64,000 nucleotides of DNA, taken from Acidobacteriota bacterium. GTDB lineage: Bacteria > Acidobacteriota > Vicinamibacteria > Vicinamibacterales > UBA8438. The notes beneath the pieces are model-generated. The model was not told the DNA's origin and ran no database searches. It was given only the letters and a program-made list of their open reading frames with translations. The translations under genes and the position numbers were made by a program. Positions within the stretch are counted from its first letter, which is position 1. Each line of letters opens with the position of its first letter. Location: contig VXRJ01000010.1 in the NCBI GenBank assembly GCA_009838525.1, forward strand, positions 98,520-162,519, given 5' to 3'. Shown piece by piece: positions 16,265-24,973 of the stretch.

Positions 16265-17616
16265 GCCCTCTCCCGGTAGATCTGATCGAGCACCGGCAGA
16301 AGGTGCTTGCGGAAGCGCGGATAGTCATCGCTCATCGCGAAGTGCGACCCACCCTCGATCACGTCGTAGGTGGCCCCGTCGATCAGTGCGGCCAGCGATT
16401 CCGCCGGCCCTCTTGCCGTCGGATCGTATTCGCCACTGAGGAGGTGGACGCCGACCCGGGAAGTGTCGATGGTGTGCGCCTTCCCTCTGAGATCGTGCTC
16501 GACCGAAAAGTAGTAGAGGTCGCCGCCAAAGATCCCGGGGCCGCCCTGGCTGTAGATCCAGCCCGTCTCCCTCCTGAACGCCTCGCGGGCCTCCGGGGAG
16601 GTGATCATGTACATCCGGGCCCCGATGTAGGCGGTGCTGTTCTGCGGATGGCTGAAGGGGCTCACATACGGCTTGCCCTTGTCCTCGACTCGCCCGCCCG
16701 CAATCGATGAATTGATACCGATCACCGCCCGGAACTTGTCGGGATGGTAGTAGGCGAGGTCGGGGGCGAGATAGCCACCCACCGAGCAGCCCATGTAGAC
16801 GGGGCGATCGAGGTTCAGCGCGTTGGAAATCGCCACGATGGAATCCATGAGATGCTGCGTGTCCATTCGGTACTCGGTGGCCCACCATCGGTCCGTGGTC
16901 GGCGGGAGCGACCGCCCGTGGAACGGCAGGTCGTAGGCGATCATCCGGAACCGTTGCTGAAGCTCGCGGTCCTCGAGAAGGTGCCGCCATTGCCGGCTGT
17001 CGGAGCCGGCGGTGTGTTGGAGCACCATCGGCAGACCCTCGCCGGCTTCTTCGAAGTACACGCGGTACTGGATACCTCGGATCCGGACGTAGACGTAGCG
17101 GCCGACGATCGAATCGAACTCCCGGTCGACCTGCTCTCCCAGAAGTTCCGGAACCGGCGCCCCCAACGCGGCTCGAACCAGCGCCGCGAGGCGCAGGATG
17201 GCCGCCTGGTAGGGCCAACGGTGATCGGTGTCGTCTCCGGAGGTTTGAAGACCGTAGTCACCGAATCCTTGACGCCAGGCGTCAACCGGGCCGGCGATTC
17301 TGACGTCGAAGTCCGCGCTGGGATCTGTCGGAACGACCTCGACCACCCGTCCGCCACGGACGGTTACACCATAGTGGTAGGTGTCGATTCCAACCTGCAC
17401 CAGTGCGTTCCACTCGTGGGCGGTGATCTCGAACTCCGGATCCGAATTGACGAGAGTCACGAGAGCGTGCGGATCGAATCCCTCCAGCTCCGACTGCGCG
17501 GGGGCAGGCGCGCGGGCCGGCGCACGTGCCGTGGCTGGACTCTCCGCGAGCGTCACGGACAGGCCAAGGGTGGCGCCGCTGGCGCGGACCATGAATGCTC
17601 TGCGATTGATAGTCAT
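16261..17616 (-). CDS. Tat-exported alpha/beta hydrolase
   Basis: This 451-residue protein has a twin-arginine signal (MTINRRAFMVRASGATLGL) and a Pro/Ala-rich linker. An N-terminal domain of about 130 residues precedes the hydrolase fold. In the hydrolase, QHTAGSDSRQW is the oxyanion region, YDLPFHGRS follows, GCSVGGY is the Ser nucleophile elbow, SGEYDPT carries the acid and GGSHFAMSDD the His. Tat export implies a folded or cofactor-bound precursor. The gene lies 1 bp from the DLQGxW gene upstream and overlaps the lipocalin-like gene downstream. It probably cleaves an ester or C-C bond of a substrate handled by the neighbouring exported enzymes. Confidence 0.85.
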   Translation of the reverse strand: MTINRRAFMVRASGATLGLSVTLAESPATARAPARAPAPAQSELEGFDPHALVTLVNSDPEFEITAHEWNALVQVGIDTYHYGVTVRGGRVVEVVPTDPSADFDVRIAGPVDAWRQGFGDYGLQTSGDDTDHRWPYQAAILRLAALVRAALGAPVPELLGEQVDREFDSIVGRYVYVRIRGIQYRVYFEEAGEGLPMVLQHTAGSDSRQWRHLLEDRELQQRFRMIAYDLPFHGRSLPPTTDRWWATEYRMDTQHLMDSIVAISNALNLDRPVYMGCSVGGYLAPDLAYYHPDKFRAVIGINSSIAGGRVEDKGKPYVSPFSHPQNSTAYIGARMYMITSPEAREAFRRETGWIYSQGGPGIFGGDLYYFSVEHDLRGKAHTIDTSRVGVHLLSGEYDPTARGPAESLAALIDGATYDVIEGGSHFAMSDDYPRFRKHLLPVLDQIYRERA

Positions 17617-17617
17617 G

Positions 17618-18616
17618 CTAAGGGTTCCCCGTTTCGGCGCCGGGTGGCATTGACCCTTCCTCTACACGGGCGCCCCTGAGGAGGTTCACCATCCCGTAGT
17701 TTCCCTCGTGGCACGCGTACTCGTACATGACGCCCTCGGTCATGGGCATGTCCAGAGCCGCCGTCCAGGGGCGCGTCCAGGTCGCCGGGTCTTCAACCGT
17801 TACCTCGTAGCGCAGGGTGCCGCTGTCGAGACGCGAGAAGCGTTCGACCAGACGCAGGTTGGAGGTCGACCCTCGGTAGGGTGTTCTGTCGGTGAAGTTC
17901 ATTGTCTCGACTACGAGCGTGTCGCCCTCCCATCGCCCACGCGAATCGCCCAGCCACTGCCGGATGCCTGGGTCGAGATGTGGGGTTCCGTCGAGCGGAA
18001 TGACCCGCGTCTCATGCACCATCTCATGCAGAATCGCCACGTGCGTCGGGGTCTGGAACAGTTGGAAGTTGTTGTTGTAGACACCCCCGAGTCGTGGCAG
18101 AACCCGCGTTATACAGCGCTCCCAGAGATTCCGGTCCTCGGGGCCGTTCGAGGTACGTGCGCGACCGCCCCCGCCGCCGCCAGGCTGGCGTGATCCCAAA
18201 CGCGCCTCGCCCTCCTGAGAGAGCGGCGGAAGTCGACCATCCGCAGGATCGACGATCAGCGCCGTGCGGCCGTCCGAGAGTCCACGATCCCACCAAACCT
18301 GGTCGTACGCGAGCGCGACGTCTCGCTCGGGCGTGAGCTCGCTCCTGCGACTCGACTCAGCGAAGGTTGTCGCTTCCAGGTTGGCTTGGGCGATTTCCTC
18401 CTCTGTCAGGAACTCCCTGCCCGCGTACTCTTCGGGGCGCTGGAGCGGCGTCGCAGTGCCGTGATTCCAGACGCCCTGCAGGTCCGGGTCGCCCCACGCC
18501 GTCCGCAACGATGGGGCGCCGGAATCCGCGGATGATTGTTGTGCGACGGAAAGCCCGGGTGCGAGCAGGGCGCTCAGGAATACGGCGACCGGCGCCGTGC
18601 AACGTCTTCGTGACAT
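17618..18616 (-). CDS. exported DLQGxW-family protein, copy 2
   Basis: The 332-residue protein is a paralog of the one at 13099. A signal peptide (cleavage near SVAQ) is followed by DPDLQGVWNHGTATPLQRP, ERCITRVLPR, LGDSRGRWEGDTLVVET and VMYEYACHEGNYGM, all in the same order. It has a strong AGGAGGT site before ATG 18616. A Gly-rich loop (RQPGGGGGGRART) in the middle is not shared with copy 1. The gene sits between the PQQ dehydrogenase and the Tat hydrolase with gaps of 21 bp and 1 bp. The function is unknown; location with exported oxidoreductases and esterases suggests a substrate-binding or hydrolytic role. Confidence 0.85.
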   Translation of the reverse strand: MSRRRCTAPVAVFLSALLAPGLSVAQQSSADSGAPSLRTAWGDPDLQGVWNHGTATPLQRPEEYAGREFLTEEEIAQANLEATTFAESSRRSELTPERDVALAYDQVWWDRGLSDGRTALIVDPADGRLPPLSQEGEARLGSRQPGGGGGGRARTSNGPEDRNLWERCITRVLPRLGGVYNNNFQLFQTPTHVAILHEMVHETRVIPLDGTPHLDPGIRQWLGDSRGRWEGDTLVVETMNFTDRTPYRGSTSNLRLVERFSRLDSGTLRYEVTVEDPATWTRPWTAALDMPMTEGVMYEYACHEGNYGMVNLLRGARVEEGSMPPGAETGNP

Positions 18617-18637
18617 CTCTTACGACCTCCTGCTGTG

Positions 18638-20782
18638 TTACCGGATTGCGTCTTCCGGCAGGCGCAGCGCCACGAGCGCTCCCGGCTGCCCGCGCCGCGC
18701 GCTCCCCGCCTGCATGAGGATGTACTGCACTCCCTCATCGAGGTACGTCATCATGCCGTACTGGCCCGGAATGGGCACCTCGACGCTGGCGACGATCTCG
18801 CCCGTCCGCTTGTCTCGGGCCCGCAGCAGCGGCTGGCCGTTCTCACTGAGCTCCGCCTCGCCCCGCAGATCCTCGGTGGTCTGCACCAGCAGATCGCCCA
18901 CCACCATCTGGATGGAATGCCCCGAACCGCCCAGGTTGGGCAGATCGACGCCGGCCAGACGAGGGTGGTTCCGGAACCGCTCGGGAGTCTCCCCGATTGG
19001 GATCTCCCAGAGCCGCTCCCCCGTGTTCATGTCGTAGGCGGACAGTGCCTGAAAAAGGGGACGGTACACCGGCAGCCCGTCGATCTGGGCCGGGAACTCA
19101 GCCGGTCCGCCGGGCGCCCAGGCCGCCACGGTCGTGCCCGTGGTGGGCGTGTGCCGCTCCCGGCCCCGCCAGGCTTCGGCCGACCGTCCGGGCAACCCGC
19201 GCGGCTCATCGACGCCGTTGGTCGGCACCATGAAGCGCGGCGCGCTGCACGCCCGGCTGTGAGACGCGTACAGGATCCCGGTCGTCGGGTCGGCCACCGG
19301 CGGCTTGTAGATGTTGACTCCGCCCATGCAACCGATCACGTTCCGGTAGTCGTTGTCGTGCGGATACGGCAGCGGAGGCATGTACAGGCCTCCGACCCGG
19401 AACTCGCTCAGAATCTCCAGCGCCTCGCGCTTCAGCTCCGGCGTGAAGTCGAGCACGTAGTCTTCGGTCAACCCATCGGCAGCGATCGGGTCGAGCGGTT
19501 CCGGCCGGGTCGGATACGGCTGAGTGGCGGCCGTGTAGTTGCCCGGCACCTGGGTCTGCATCACCGGTCGCTCCTCGATCGGCCAGAGCGGCTCACCGGT
19601 GGCCCGGTTGAAAGCGAAGATGAGCCCCTGCTTGGTGTTCTGGATGAGCGCCGGCACCCGCGCGCCGTCGACCGTCAGGTCCATCAGGATCGGCGCGGTC
19701 GGTATGTCGTAGTTCCACTGGTCGCTGCGGTGGATCTGGTAGTGCCACCGCCGCTCCCCGGTCGCCACGTCGAGGGCCAGAACGCTTCCGCCGAACAGGT
19801 TGTGGCCCGGCCGATGGCCCGTGTAGGACTGGACCGTCGAGGCGTTGGTCACCAGGTAGACGAGCCCGAGCTCGGGGTCGGCCGAGGCTGGCGCCCAGGT
19901 GGACATGTCGCCCGACCAGCGCCACGCGTCGTTCTCCCAGGTCTCGTGGCCGTATTCGCCGGGACGGGGGATGATGTGGAACTTCCACAGCACCTCGCCG
20001 GTTCGGGCATCGACACCCATGATGTCGCCGGGCACGTTCTCGATGCGGGTCTGGTCGTAGCTCGGCTCATGCCCCACCAGCACGACGACCACGCCGTTGA
20101 CCACGATCGGGGGCGACGACGCGGTGACCATCCCGAGTTGCTGGGGAATGCCATGGCCGGGGTCATACGGGCCGTCCCACGCCAGCCAGGGGCCCCAGTC
20201 GGCTACCAGCGGCGGAATGAGGTCCACGACCCCGTTCGGGGAAAAGGCGTCGACGCCGACCGGCTCGCCCCACCCCTCGAGCGGTCGCCCGGTCTCGGCA
20301 TCCAACGCCCAGAGAAAGAAGGCGGGCGACGTGATGAAGACGACGCCCCGGCCGTCCACCTCCGCATACGCGACACCCTTGCCGAAGTCGCTGCGCGGCG
20401 ATCGGAGATAACGCATCGTCTCCGGCTCACGGAAAGTCCAGAGGGTCTCGCCGGTCGCGGCGTCAATCGCCACCACCTGCCGCCGCTGGCCGGCCACGGT
20501 ATAGAGCACGCCGTCGGCGAACACCGGCGTGGACCGCACGGTGTATTCCATCCCGGGCCCGAAGTTGTCGCCTCGCCAGATCCAGGCGACCTCCAGGTCG
20601 GCAAAGTTGCCGGCGTTGATCTGCGTGAGCCAGGGGTTGGAGCGGGTGTGGCCGGCGTCGCCGCCCAGATAGCGCCACTCCCCGTCCGCGACCCCCGGAA
20701 GCTGCGCGGCGACCGGGGAAGTCATGCCGAGCAGGCAGACGATTGCCGACAGGATGCCGCTTGTCGTGCGGTAACGCTTCAT
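18638..20782 (-). CDS. PQQ-dependent (quinoprotein) dehydrogenase
   Basis: The 714-residue exported protein starts at ATG 20782, preceded by GGAGGAG, with a signal peptide ending near PVAAQ. It is an eight-bladed propeller of the PQQ alcohol/glucose dehydrogenase type: RYLGGDAGHTRSNP at the start, DAATGETLW, DVATGERRWHYQ and DMNTGERLWEIP tryptophan-docking blades, and KQGLIFAFNRATGEPLWPIE near residue 380, typical of PQQ sugar/alcohol dehydrogenases. It has no CxxCH motif, so it carries no heme and needs an external electron acceptor; the cytochrome c-like gene nearby is a candidate. No PQQ-synthesis genes are in the window. Confidence 0.9.
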   Translation of the reverse strand: MKRYRTTSGILSAIVCLLGMTSPVAAQLPGVADGEWRYLGGDAGHTRSNPWLTQINAGNFADLEVAWIWRGDNFGPGMEYTVRSTPVFADGVLYTVAGQRRQVVAIDAATGETLWTFREPETMRYLRSPRSDFGKGVAYAEVDGRGVVFITSPAFFLWALDAETGRPLEGWGEPVGVDAFSPNGVVDLIPPLVADWGPWLAWDGPYDPGHGIPQQLGMVTASSPPIVVNGVVVVLVGHEPSYDQTRIENVPGDIMGVDARTGEVLWKFHIIPRPGEYGHETWENDAWRWSGDMSTWAPASADPELGLVYLVTNASTVQSYTGHRPGHNLFGGSVLALDVATGERRWHYQIHRSDQWNYDIPTAPILMDLTVDGARVPALIQNTKQGLIFAFNRATGEPLWPIEERPVMQTQVPGNYTAATQPYPTRPEPLDPIAADGLTEDYVLDFTPELKREALEILSEFRVGGLYMPPLPYPHDNDYRNVIGCMGGVNIYKPPVADPTTGILYASHSRACSAPRFMVPTNGVDEPRGLPGRSAEAWRGRERHTPTTGTTVAAWAPGGPAEFPAQIDGLPVYRPLFQALSAYDMNTGERLWEIPIGETPERFRNHPRLAGVDLPNLGGSGHSIQMVVGDLLVQTTEDLRGEAELSENGQPLLRARDKRTGEIVASVEVPIPGQYGMMTYLDEGVQYILMQAGSARRGQPGALVALRLPEDAIR

Positions 20783-20859
20783 CGTGCTCCTCCGGCTTAC
20801 CGGCTCGCTACAGATAGCACGGAAGGGAGGAAAGCGCCGCCTCCGGTCGTGGGCCAGGG

Positions 20860-22434
20860 TCACGGCGCCGTCGCGCAGCGAAAGCTCTGCTCGTTGTTCA
20901 CGTCGCCGCTGCCGTCGTACTCCGCCACCTGCGGATACGGACAGACGGGACGGGTGAGCGTCACCTGGCCGTCCGCATCGAGCTTGGACGCCACGAGGCG
21001 CTCCGGAGCGTGGCCATCCTCGACCCAGGCGCGGATCGCCTCCACCCAGTCGACGCGATCCGGCCCGGGGCCACCGGCGCAGTGCAACACGCCCGGCAGC
21101 ATGTAAAGGCGAGCGTAGTCGCGGGCCGAGGGATCACCCGCCTCAAGCTGCTCGTAGTAGTCGATCGTTCCCTCCGGCGCGAGGGCCAGATCCGACCAGC
21201 CGGTCCAGTAGATGATCTTCCCGTTGCGGTCACGGAAGGCGCTCAGGTCGGTGCTGGTCGCGTTCAGGATGTCCGCCGTGGCGGCGGTGTCCTCCGCCCA
21301 GGTGGCGAAGTCGTACTGCGTGTAGTCCCACGCCGGATCGCTGAAGACGAAGTACTTGAACAGCTCCGTGCCGAACCCGAACTGGGCGTTCGGGACGCCC
21401 GTGGCCCGACGCGCGTCGGCCGCCACGACCCACGAGTCCCATCCGCCACGGTCGTTTTCACCACCGTAGTTGAAGCCGCTATAGACCCGCTCGCCGTTCG
21501 AGGTCGGACCCTCGTACACGCGCTCGATGGCCGCGACCTGGGCCGCCGTCACGCAGCCGGCCGCCGCCACCTCATCGGGGCAGCGGGGCAAATCCGCAGG
21601 CTTGAAGTCGCACCGTCGCGGATCCGTCATGGCGCCATCGACTACGCCGTCGTCGCCGTCACACGCGGCCAGAATGCTTGAACCGAGCAACTCCAGAGTG
21701 TCCGGTGTCAGGACGGGCGAGTCGAGGTCGCCGGTGGGATAGATCGCCTGCTGGTTCTGTACGAAGCCGGCCGCGATGCCGGTCCAGTGATAGGCGGGAG
21801 CGGCGGCGACGATACCGTCGAAGTCCTCGGGGTACCGCTGCGACTCCATCATCGCCTGTCCGCCGCCACGGCTGCAGCCGACGAAGTAGGAGTAGTCGGG
21901 TCCGCGGTCGTAGTAGTGGCCGATGATCGACTTCGCGGCCTCGGCGGTCAGGTGCACCGCCCGGTGTCCGAAGTTCTCCTGGCGCTCGGGATGATTCAGC
22001 GCCCAGGACGCCTGGATGCCGTTTCCTTCGTGCCCGGTATCGGTCCCGACGGTCGCGTAGCCACGCTCGAGGGGGCCACCGCCGTAGGCATAGAGACCAC
22101 GGGCCTGATTCTGCACGCTGCCCACGAACCCACCACCGCCGCCCATCAGGAAGCGTCCGGTCCACGCATCGGGTTCCGGCAACAACAGCTCGAACTTGAT
22201 CTCGGTCTCGATCACCCCGCTGACGCGGCAGTGGGCTGGCACACCGTCCGTGGCCTCGACCGATTCGGCGGCGTCTATGCGCATGTCGATCAGGTCGAGC
22301 GCCGCCAGATCGCCGCAGGCGTTGACCGGATCCGCGGCGTCCGCTCCATCCGTGCCGGAGGCCGCGCAAGCGGCGGCGCCGGACAGACTGACGGCGGTGA
22401 GCAGCGCCAGGAAAGTTCGATTCATCGACGGCAT
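20860..22434 (-). CDS. tannase/feruloyl esterase family lipoprotein
   Basis: ATG 22434 is set by GGGAGGATTT upstream. The 524-residue precursor has a lipoprotein signal ending at Cys23 (SGAAAC). The tannase-family CS-D-HC motif is visible: nucleophile elbow GCSRGG with C187-S188, and LHCAGG with H451-C452, so a disulfide links the two catalytic residues. The lid between them has further Cys residues (ACDGDDGVVDG resembles the Ca-binding loop of this family). It would hydrolyse aryl-acyl esters such as galloyl or feruloyl esters at the outer surface or in the periplasm. It lies upstream of the PQQ dehydrogenase, co-directional, 77 bp apart. Confidence 0.9.
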   Translation of the reverse strand: MPSMNRTFLALLTAVSLSGAAACAASGTDGADAADPVNACGDLAALDLIDMRIDAAESVEATDGVPAHCRVSGVIETEIKFELLLPEPDAWTGRFLMGGGGGFVGSVQNQARGLYAYGGGPLERGYATVGTDTGHEGNGIQASWALNHPERQENFGHRAVHLTAEAAKSIIGHYYDRGPDYSYFVGCSRGGGQAMMESQRYPEDFDGIVAAAPAYHWTGIAAGFVQNQQAIYPTGDLDSPVLTPDTLELLGSSILAACDGDDGVVDGAMTDPRRCDFKPADLPRCPDEVAAAGCVTAAQVAAIERVYEGPTSNGERVYSGFNYGGENDRGGWDSWVVAADARRATGVPNAQFGFGTELFKYFVFSDPAWDYTQYDFATWAEDTAATADILNATSTDLSAFRDRNGKIIYWTGWSDLALAPEGTIDYYEQLEAGDPSARDYARLYMLPGVLHCAGGPGPDRVDWVEAIRAWVEDGHAPERLVASKLDADGQVTLTRPVCPYPQVAEYDGSGDVNNEQSFRCATAP

Positions 22435-22495
22435 GGAAATCCTCCCTACAAGCACTCGCGGGTGCAGCCACGAGCGGCGTCCAGCGTCGGCGCCC

Positions 22496-23296
22496 TTACC
22501 CGGGCGGCCGCTTGATCTCTATCGTAGCCGTGAGCCATTGGTCGCCGCCGCCGAGCTCCCACGAGACCGGGCCGGAGGCGCCGGCCGACGCGTGACGCGT
22601 ATCCGAGACCGCCAGCCCCACGGCACGCTCGATCTGGACGCATGCGGACAACGGCGGGCCGCAGCCGTTCGTCGGATCGTCCGCCGCGGGGGGAAACGAG
22701 ACGATGCTCAGCCGTACCCGCGGAGGTTCGTCTGTCAGCGCCACCGCCCCCTGGAGAAACCGGCCGGCGTCGTCCAGTTCGCCCACGGCGATCCGCAGGG
22801 CGCGGGACCCGTCCCGGGTGGTTTCGACCACCGGCGCGTTCGGGGTATCCGACGACCCGCGCGTGTGCCCCGCCGCGCCGATCGGCGCGTTCACATCGAC
22901 ATTCGAGAACCGCACCACGGCAGCTGCCGCCTGCCGCCTGCCGCTCCAGGAAAAGGAGGCGGTGGACTCCGATCCGTCGGCGATTCTGTAGAAGACGGCC
23001 AGTTGACACGCGGTCCCCTGTCCATCCGCCTGGCACGTGGCCCCGTTGAAGCCACCGAAGCCGGGCACCGCCGTCCATCCGTCGGGCCCGGACGTATTCG
23101 GATTCCCCGGCACGCCGAGGATCGCCACGAGGAGATCCCCACTCTCGTTCTCCCCTGGCGGCACCGGGACCGACACCTCCGCCGCTCCACTCACGCCGGT
23201 CTGGCCGATCGCGACGCTCTCGAAACTGGGACTCGGACCGCATGCGGCCAGAAGCGCACTGGTCAGGACGCCCACGCTAGCGAGCCTTCCGGTCAT
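22496..23296 (-). CDS. lipoprotein with beta-sandwich domain, unknown function
   Basis: The 266-residue protein starts at ATG 23296 with a lipoprotein signal (SALLAACGPS). The segments GDLLVAILGVPG, DGWTAVPGFG and AVFYRIADGSESTASFSW match the surface beta-sandwich repeats often seen in large exported or phage-like proteins. Toward the end, DQWLTATIEIKRP closes the sandwich. No catalytic motif is visible; it may bind carbohydrate or sit on the cell surface. It is co-directional with the neighbours but separated from the cytochrome gene by 244 bp, where a promoter could lie. Confidence 0.7.
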   Translation of the reverse strand: MTGRLASVGVLTSALLAACGPSPSFESVAIGQTGVSGAAEVSVPVPPGENESGDLLVAILGVPGNPNTSGPDGWTAVPGFGGFNGATCQADGQGTACQLAVFYRIADGSESTASFSWSGRRQAAAAVVRFSNVDVNAPIGAAGHTRGSSDTPNAPVVETTRDGSRALRIAVGELDDAGRFLQGAVALTDEPPRVRLSIVSFPPAADDPTNGCGPPLSACVQIERAVGLAVSDTRHASAGASGPVSWELGGGDQWLTATIEIKRPPG

Positions 23297-23540
23297 GGTG
23301 CCTCCCTTGGAAAGCCCGCACGCCACGGCCTCGAACGGGGCGGATTGCCGGTCATCATCACGCGTATACCCCCGGAGGGCGCGGTGCACCGAGCTAACTG
23401 CACGATATCGACACGAGGGGCGATCGTCAATCCCGAACCGGCATGCCGGCGCATCGCGCCGAAACCACTCAGGTCCGCCGTTCCTCCCCGGCGGTCAATG
23501 GGTCCGGCGGATGCCGGCCGCGCTGCAGACGGGGCGCTGC

Positions 23541-24938
23541 CTACTGCGACTCTTCCGCCGAGCCGCCGGCGCCCTCGCGGGCCGCGGCCAGTTCGTCGTA
23601 CTCGGCCTCGTCGAGGTACGTGATGCCGATCCAGGCGTGGGACATCTCGTCGACCCCCCGCGCCCCGAACACGACCCACTGATCCGGATCGGGGTTGATC
23701 CGGTTCGCCGCCGTGTTGTCGAACTTCGAACGTAGCATCAGGACGGTCCCCCTGGGCAACAGTGGCTGCGCGTCTTCGTCGTAGACGTAGGCGATCTGCC
23801 AGTTATGGTCGTAACGGTTGACGCTGCTGAGCAACTCGCGGCGGCCGTCGGGGTAGAGCGCCGTCATCGACATTTCGGTGCCCCGCATGTGCATGTGAGG
23901 CCGGAAACTCTGGATCAGCGCCGGCTCCTCCATGACGTACTGGTCCTCGAGCACCAGATGTCCGTGCGGCGGAATGAGGATGTCGCTGGCGCGCAACCTC
24001 TCGCGATGCGTGCCGTCAACATAGAACTGCCGCTCGCCGGCAGTCACCTTCTCCGGCACCTCGTCCTCGGGGTAGAGCCACACGCCGACCTGGGCCACCT
24101 CCGTCACCTCCTCGCCCACCGGGAAGTAGTGGAGATTGAAGCGGACCGAGCCAGGACCCGGCGGCAGCAGCTTGCCGACCCCCTCCGGCAACACGTCCCA
24201 ACGCTTGCCGATGCCCATCCCGACCAGTCGCACCGACGGCGGTCGCTCCTCCCCGTCTGCCGGCTCCTCGCCCCGCAACACGGCGTGCCCGTGATGCGTG
24301 ACCTTGATTCCGACCGGATACGACGGCTTGAACTCCGCCGCGCGAATGTACCGGGGCACGTCGAAGCCCTCGAACTCGATCTCCGGCTCCCACCATTGAT
24401 CCTGTCCGTTGGCCACCACGGTGTAGGGCGTCGACCGAACGATGAAGTCCGGCGGACGGCCAAGCACGGCCTGCACCTCCCAGACGTCGGCCGGCGGGAA
24501 CTCCAGCGGTTCCGGCAGGTCGGCCGGATCACCCTCCGGCGCTCCCGCATCCACCCATCGGACAATAGTGCCGATCTCGTCCTCGGTCAGGGAGATGTCG
24601 TTCTTGAAGGCCTGGATGCCCACGGTCTGGTCGAGGTGCCAGGGGGGCATCAGGCGTCTCTCCACCCGGTCCCGGATGCTGCGCGCCCAGGGACGCGCTT
24701 CCCGATAGGTGAGCAGCGACATCGGCCCGATGCCGGTGGGCTGGTGACACTGCTGGCACGAGCGTTGCAGGATGGGCGCGACGTCCCGGCTGAATGTGGG
24801 CTGCGCGTCGGCCGCCGACGGCGCGCCCGTGCCGCCGGACTGCGCGAGAGCCCCGCCGGCGCCCGCGAGCAGCAGCGCCACGGCCAGCCCTGCGCCGAGA
24901 CTTCCGCGCCAGCCAATCAATCTGTCCGACTTCGCCAT
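23541..24938 (-). CDS. exported cytochrome c / copper monooxygenase-like protein
   Basis: ATG 24938 has GGGGGAG upstream; the longer frame to 25130 lacks a signal peptide. The 465-residue product has a signal (cleavage near ALAQ), then a c-type cytochrome domain with CQQCH (61-65) in the DVAPILQRSCQQCH context found in planctomycete/acidobacterial cytochromes. From about residue 150 the sequence looks like the C-terminal fold of type II copper, ascorbate-dependent monooxygenases (PHM/DBM family), with VTHHGHAV and PHMHMRGTEM as likely copper ligands. No N-terminal copper domain is evident. Electron delivery from heme to copper in one chain is an attractive but unproven reading. Confidence 0.8.
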   Translation of the reverse strand: MAKSDRLIGWRGSLGAGLAVALLLAGAGGALAQSGGTGAPSAADAQPTFSRDVAPILQRSCQQCHQPTGIGPMSLLTYREARPWARSIRDRVERRLMPPWHLDQTVGIQAFKNDISLTEDEIGTIVRWVDAGAPEGDPADLPEPLEFPPADVWEVQAVLGRPPDFIVRSTPYTVVANGQDQWWEPEIEFEGFDVPRYIRAAEFKPSYPVGIKVTHHGHAVLRGEEPADGEERPPSVRLVGMGIGKRWDVLPEGVGKLLPPGPGSVRFNLHYFPVGEEVTEVAQVGVWLYPEDEVPEKVTAGERQFYVDGTHRERLRASDILIPPHGHLVLEDQYVMEEPALIQSFRPHMHMRGTEMSMTALYPDGRRELLSSVNRYDHNWQIAYVYDEDAQPLLPRGTVLMLRSKFDNTAANRINPDPDQWVVFGARGVDEMSHAWIGITYLDEAEYDELAAAREGAGGSAEESQ

Positions 24939-24973
24939 GAGCGTCTTCTCCCCCTGCCAGCTCCGATCGGCGG

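Noticed and set aside
18635-21106. 823-codon plus-strand open frame opposite the PQQ dehydrogenase and tannase genes
   Set aside because: GC-rich genes leave long antisense frames open; no domain or signal is recognisable, while the minus strand encodes clear enzyme motifs.
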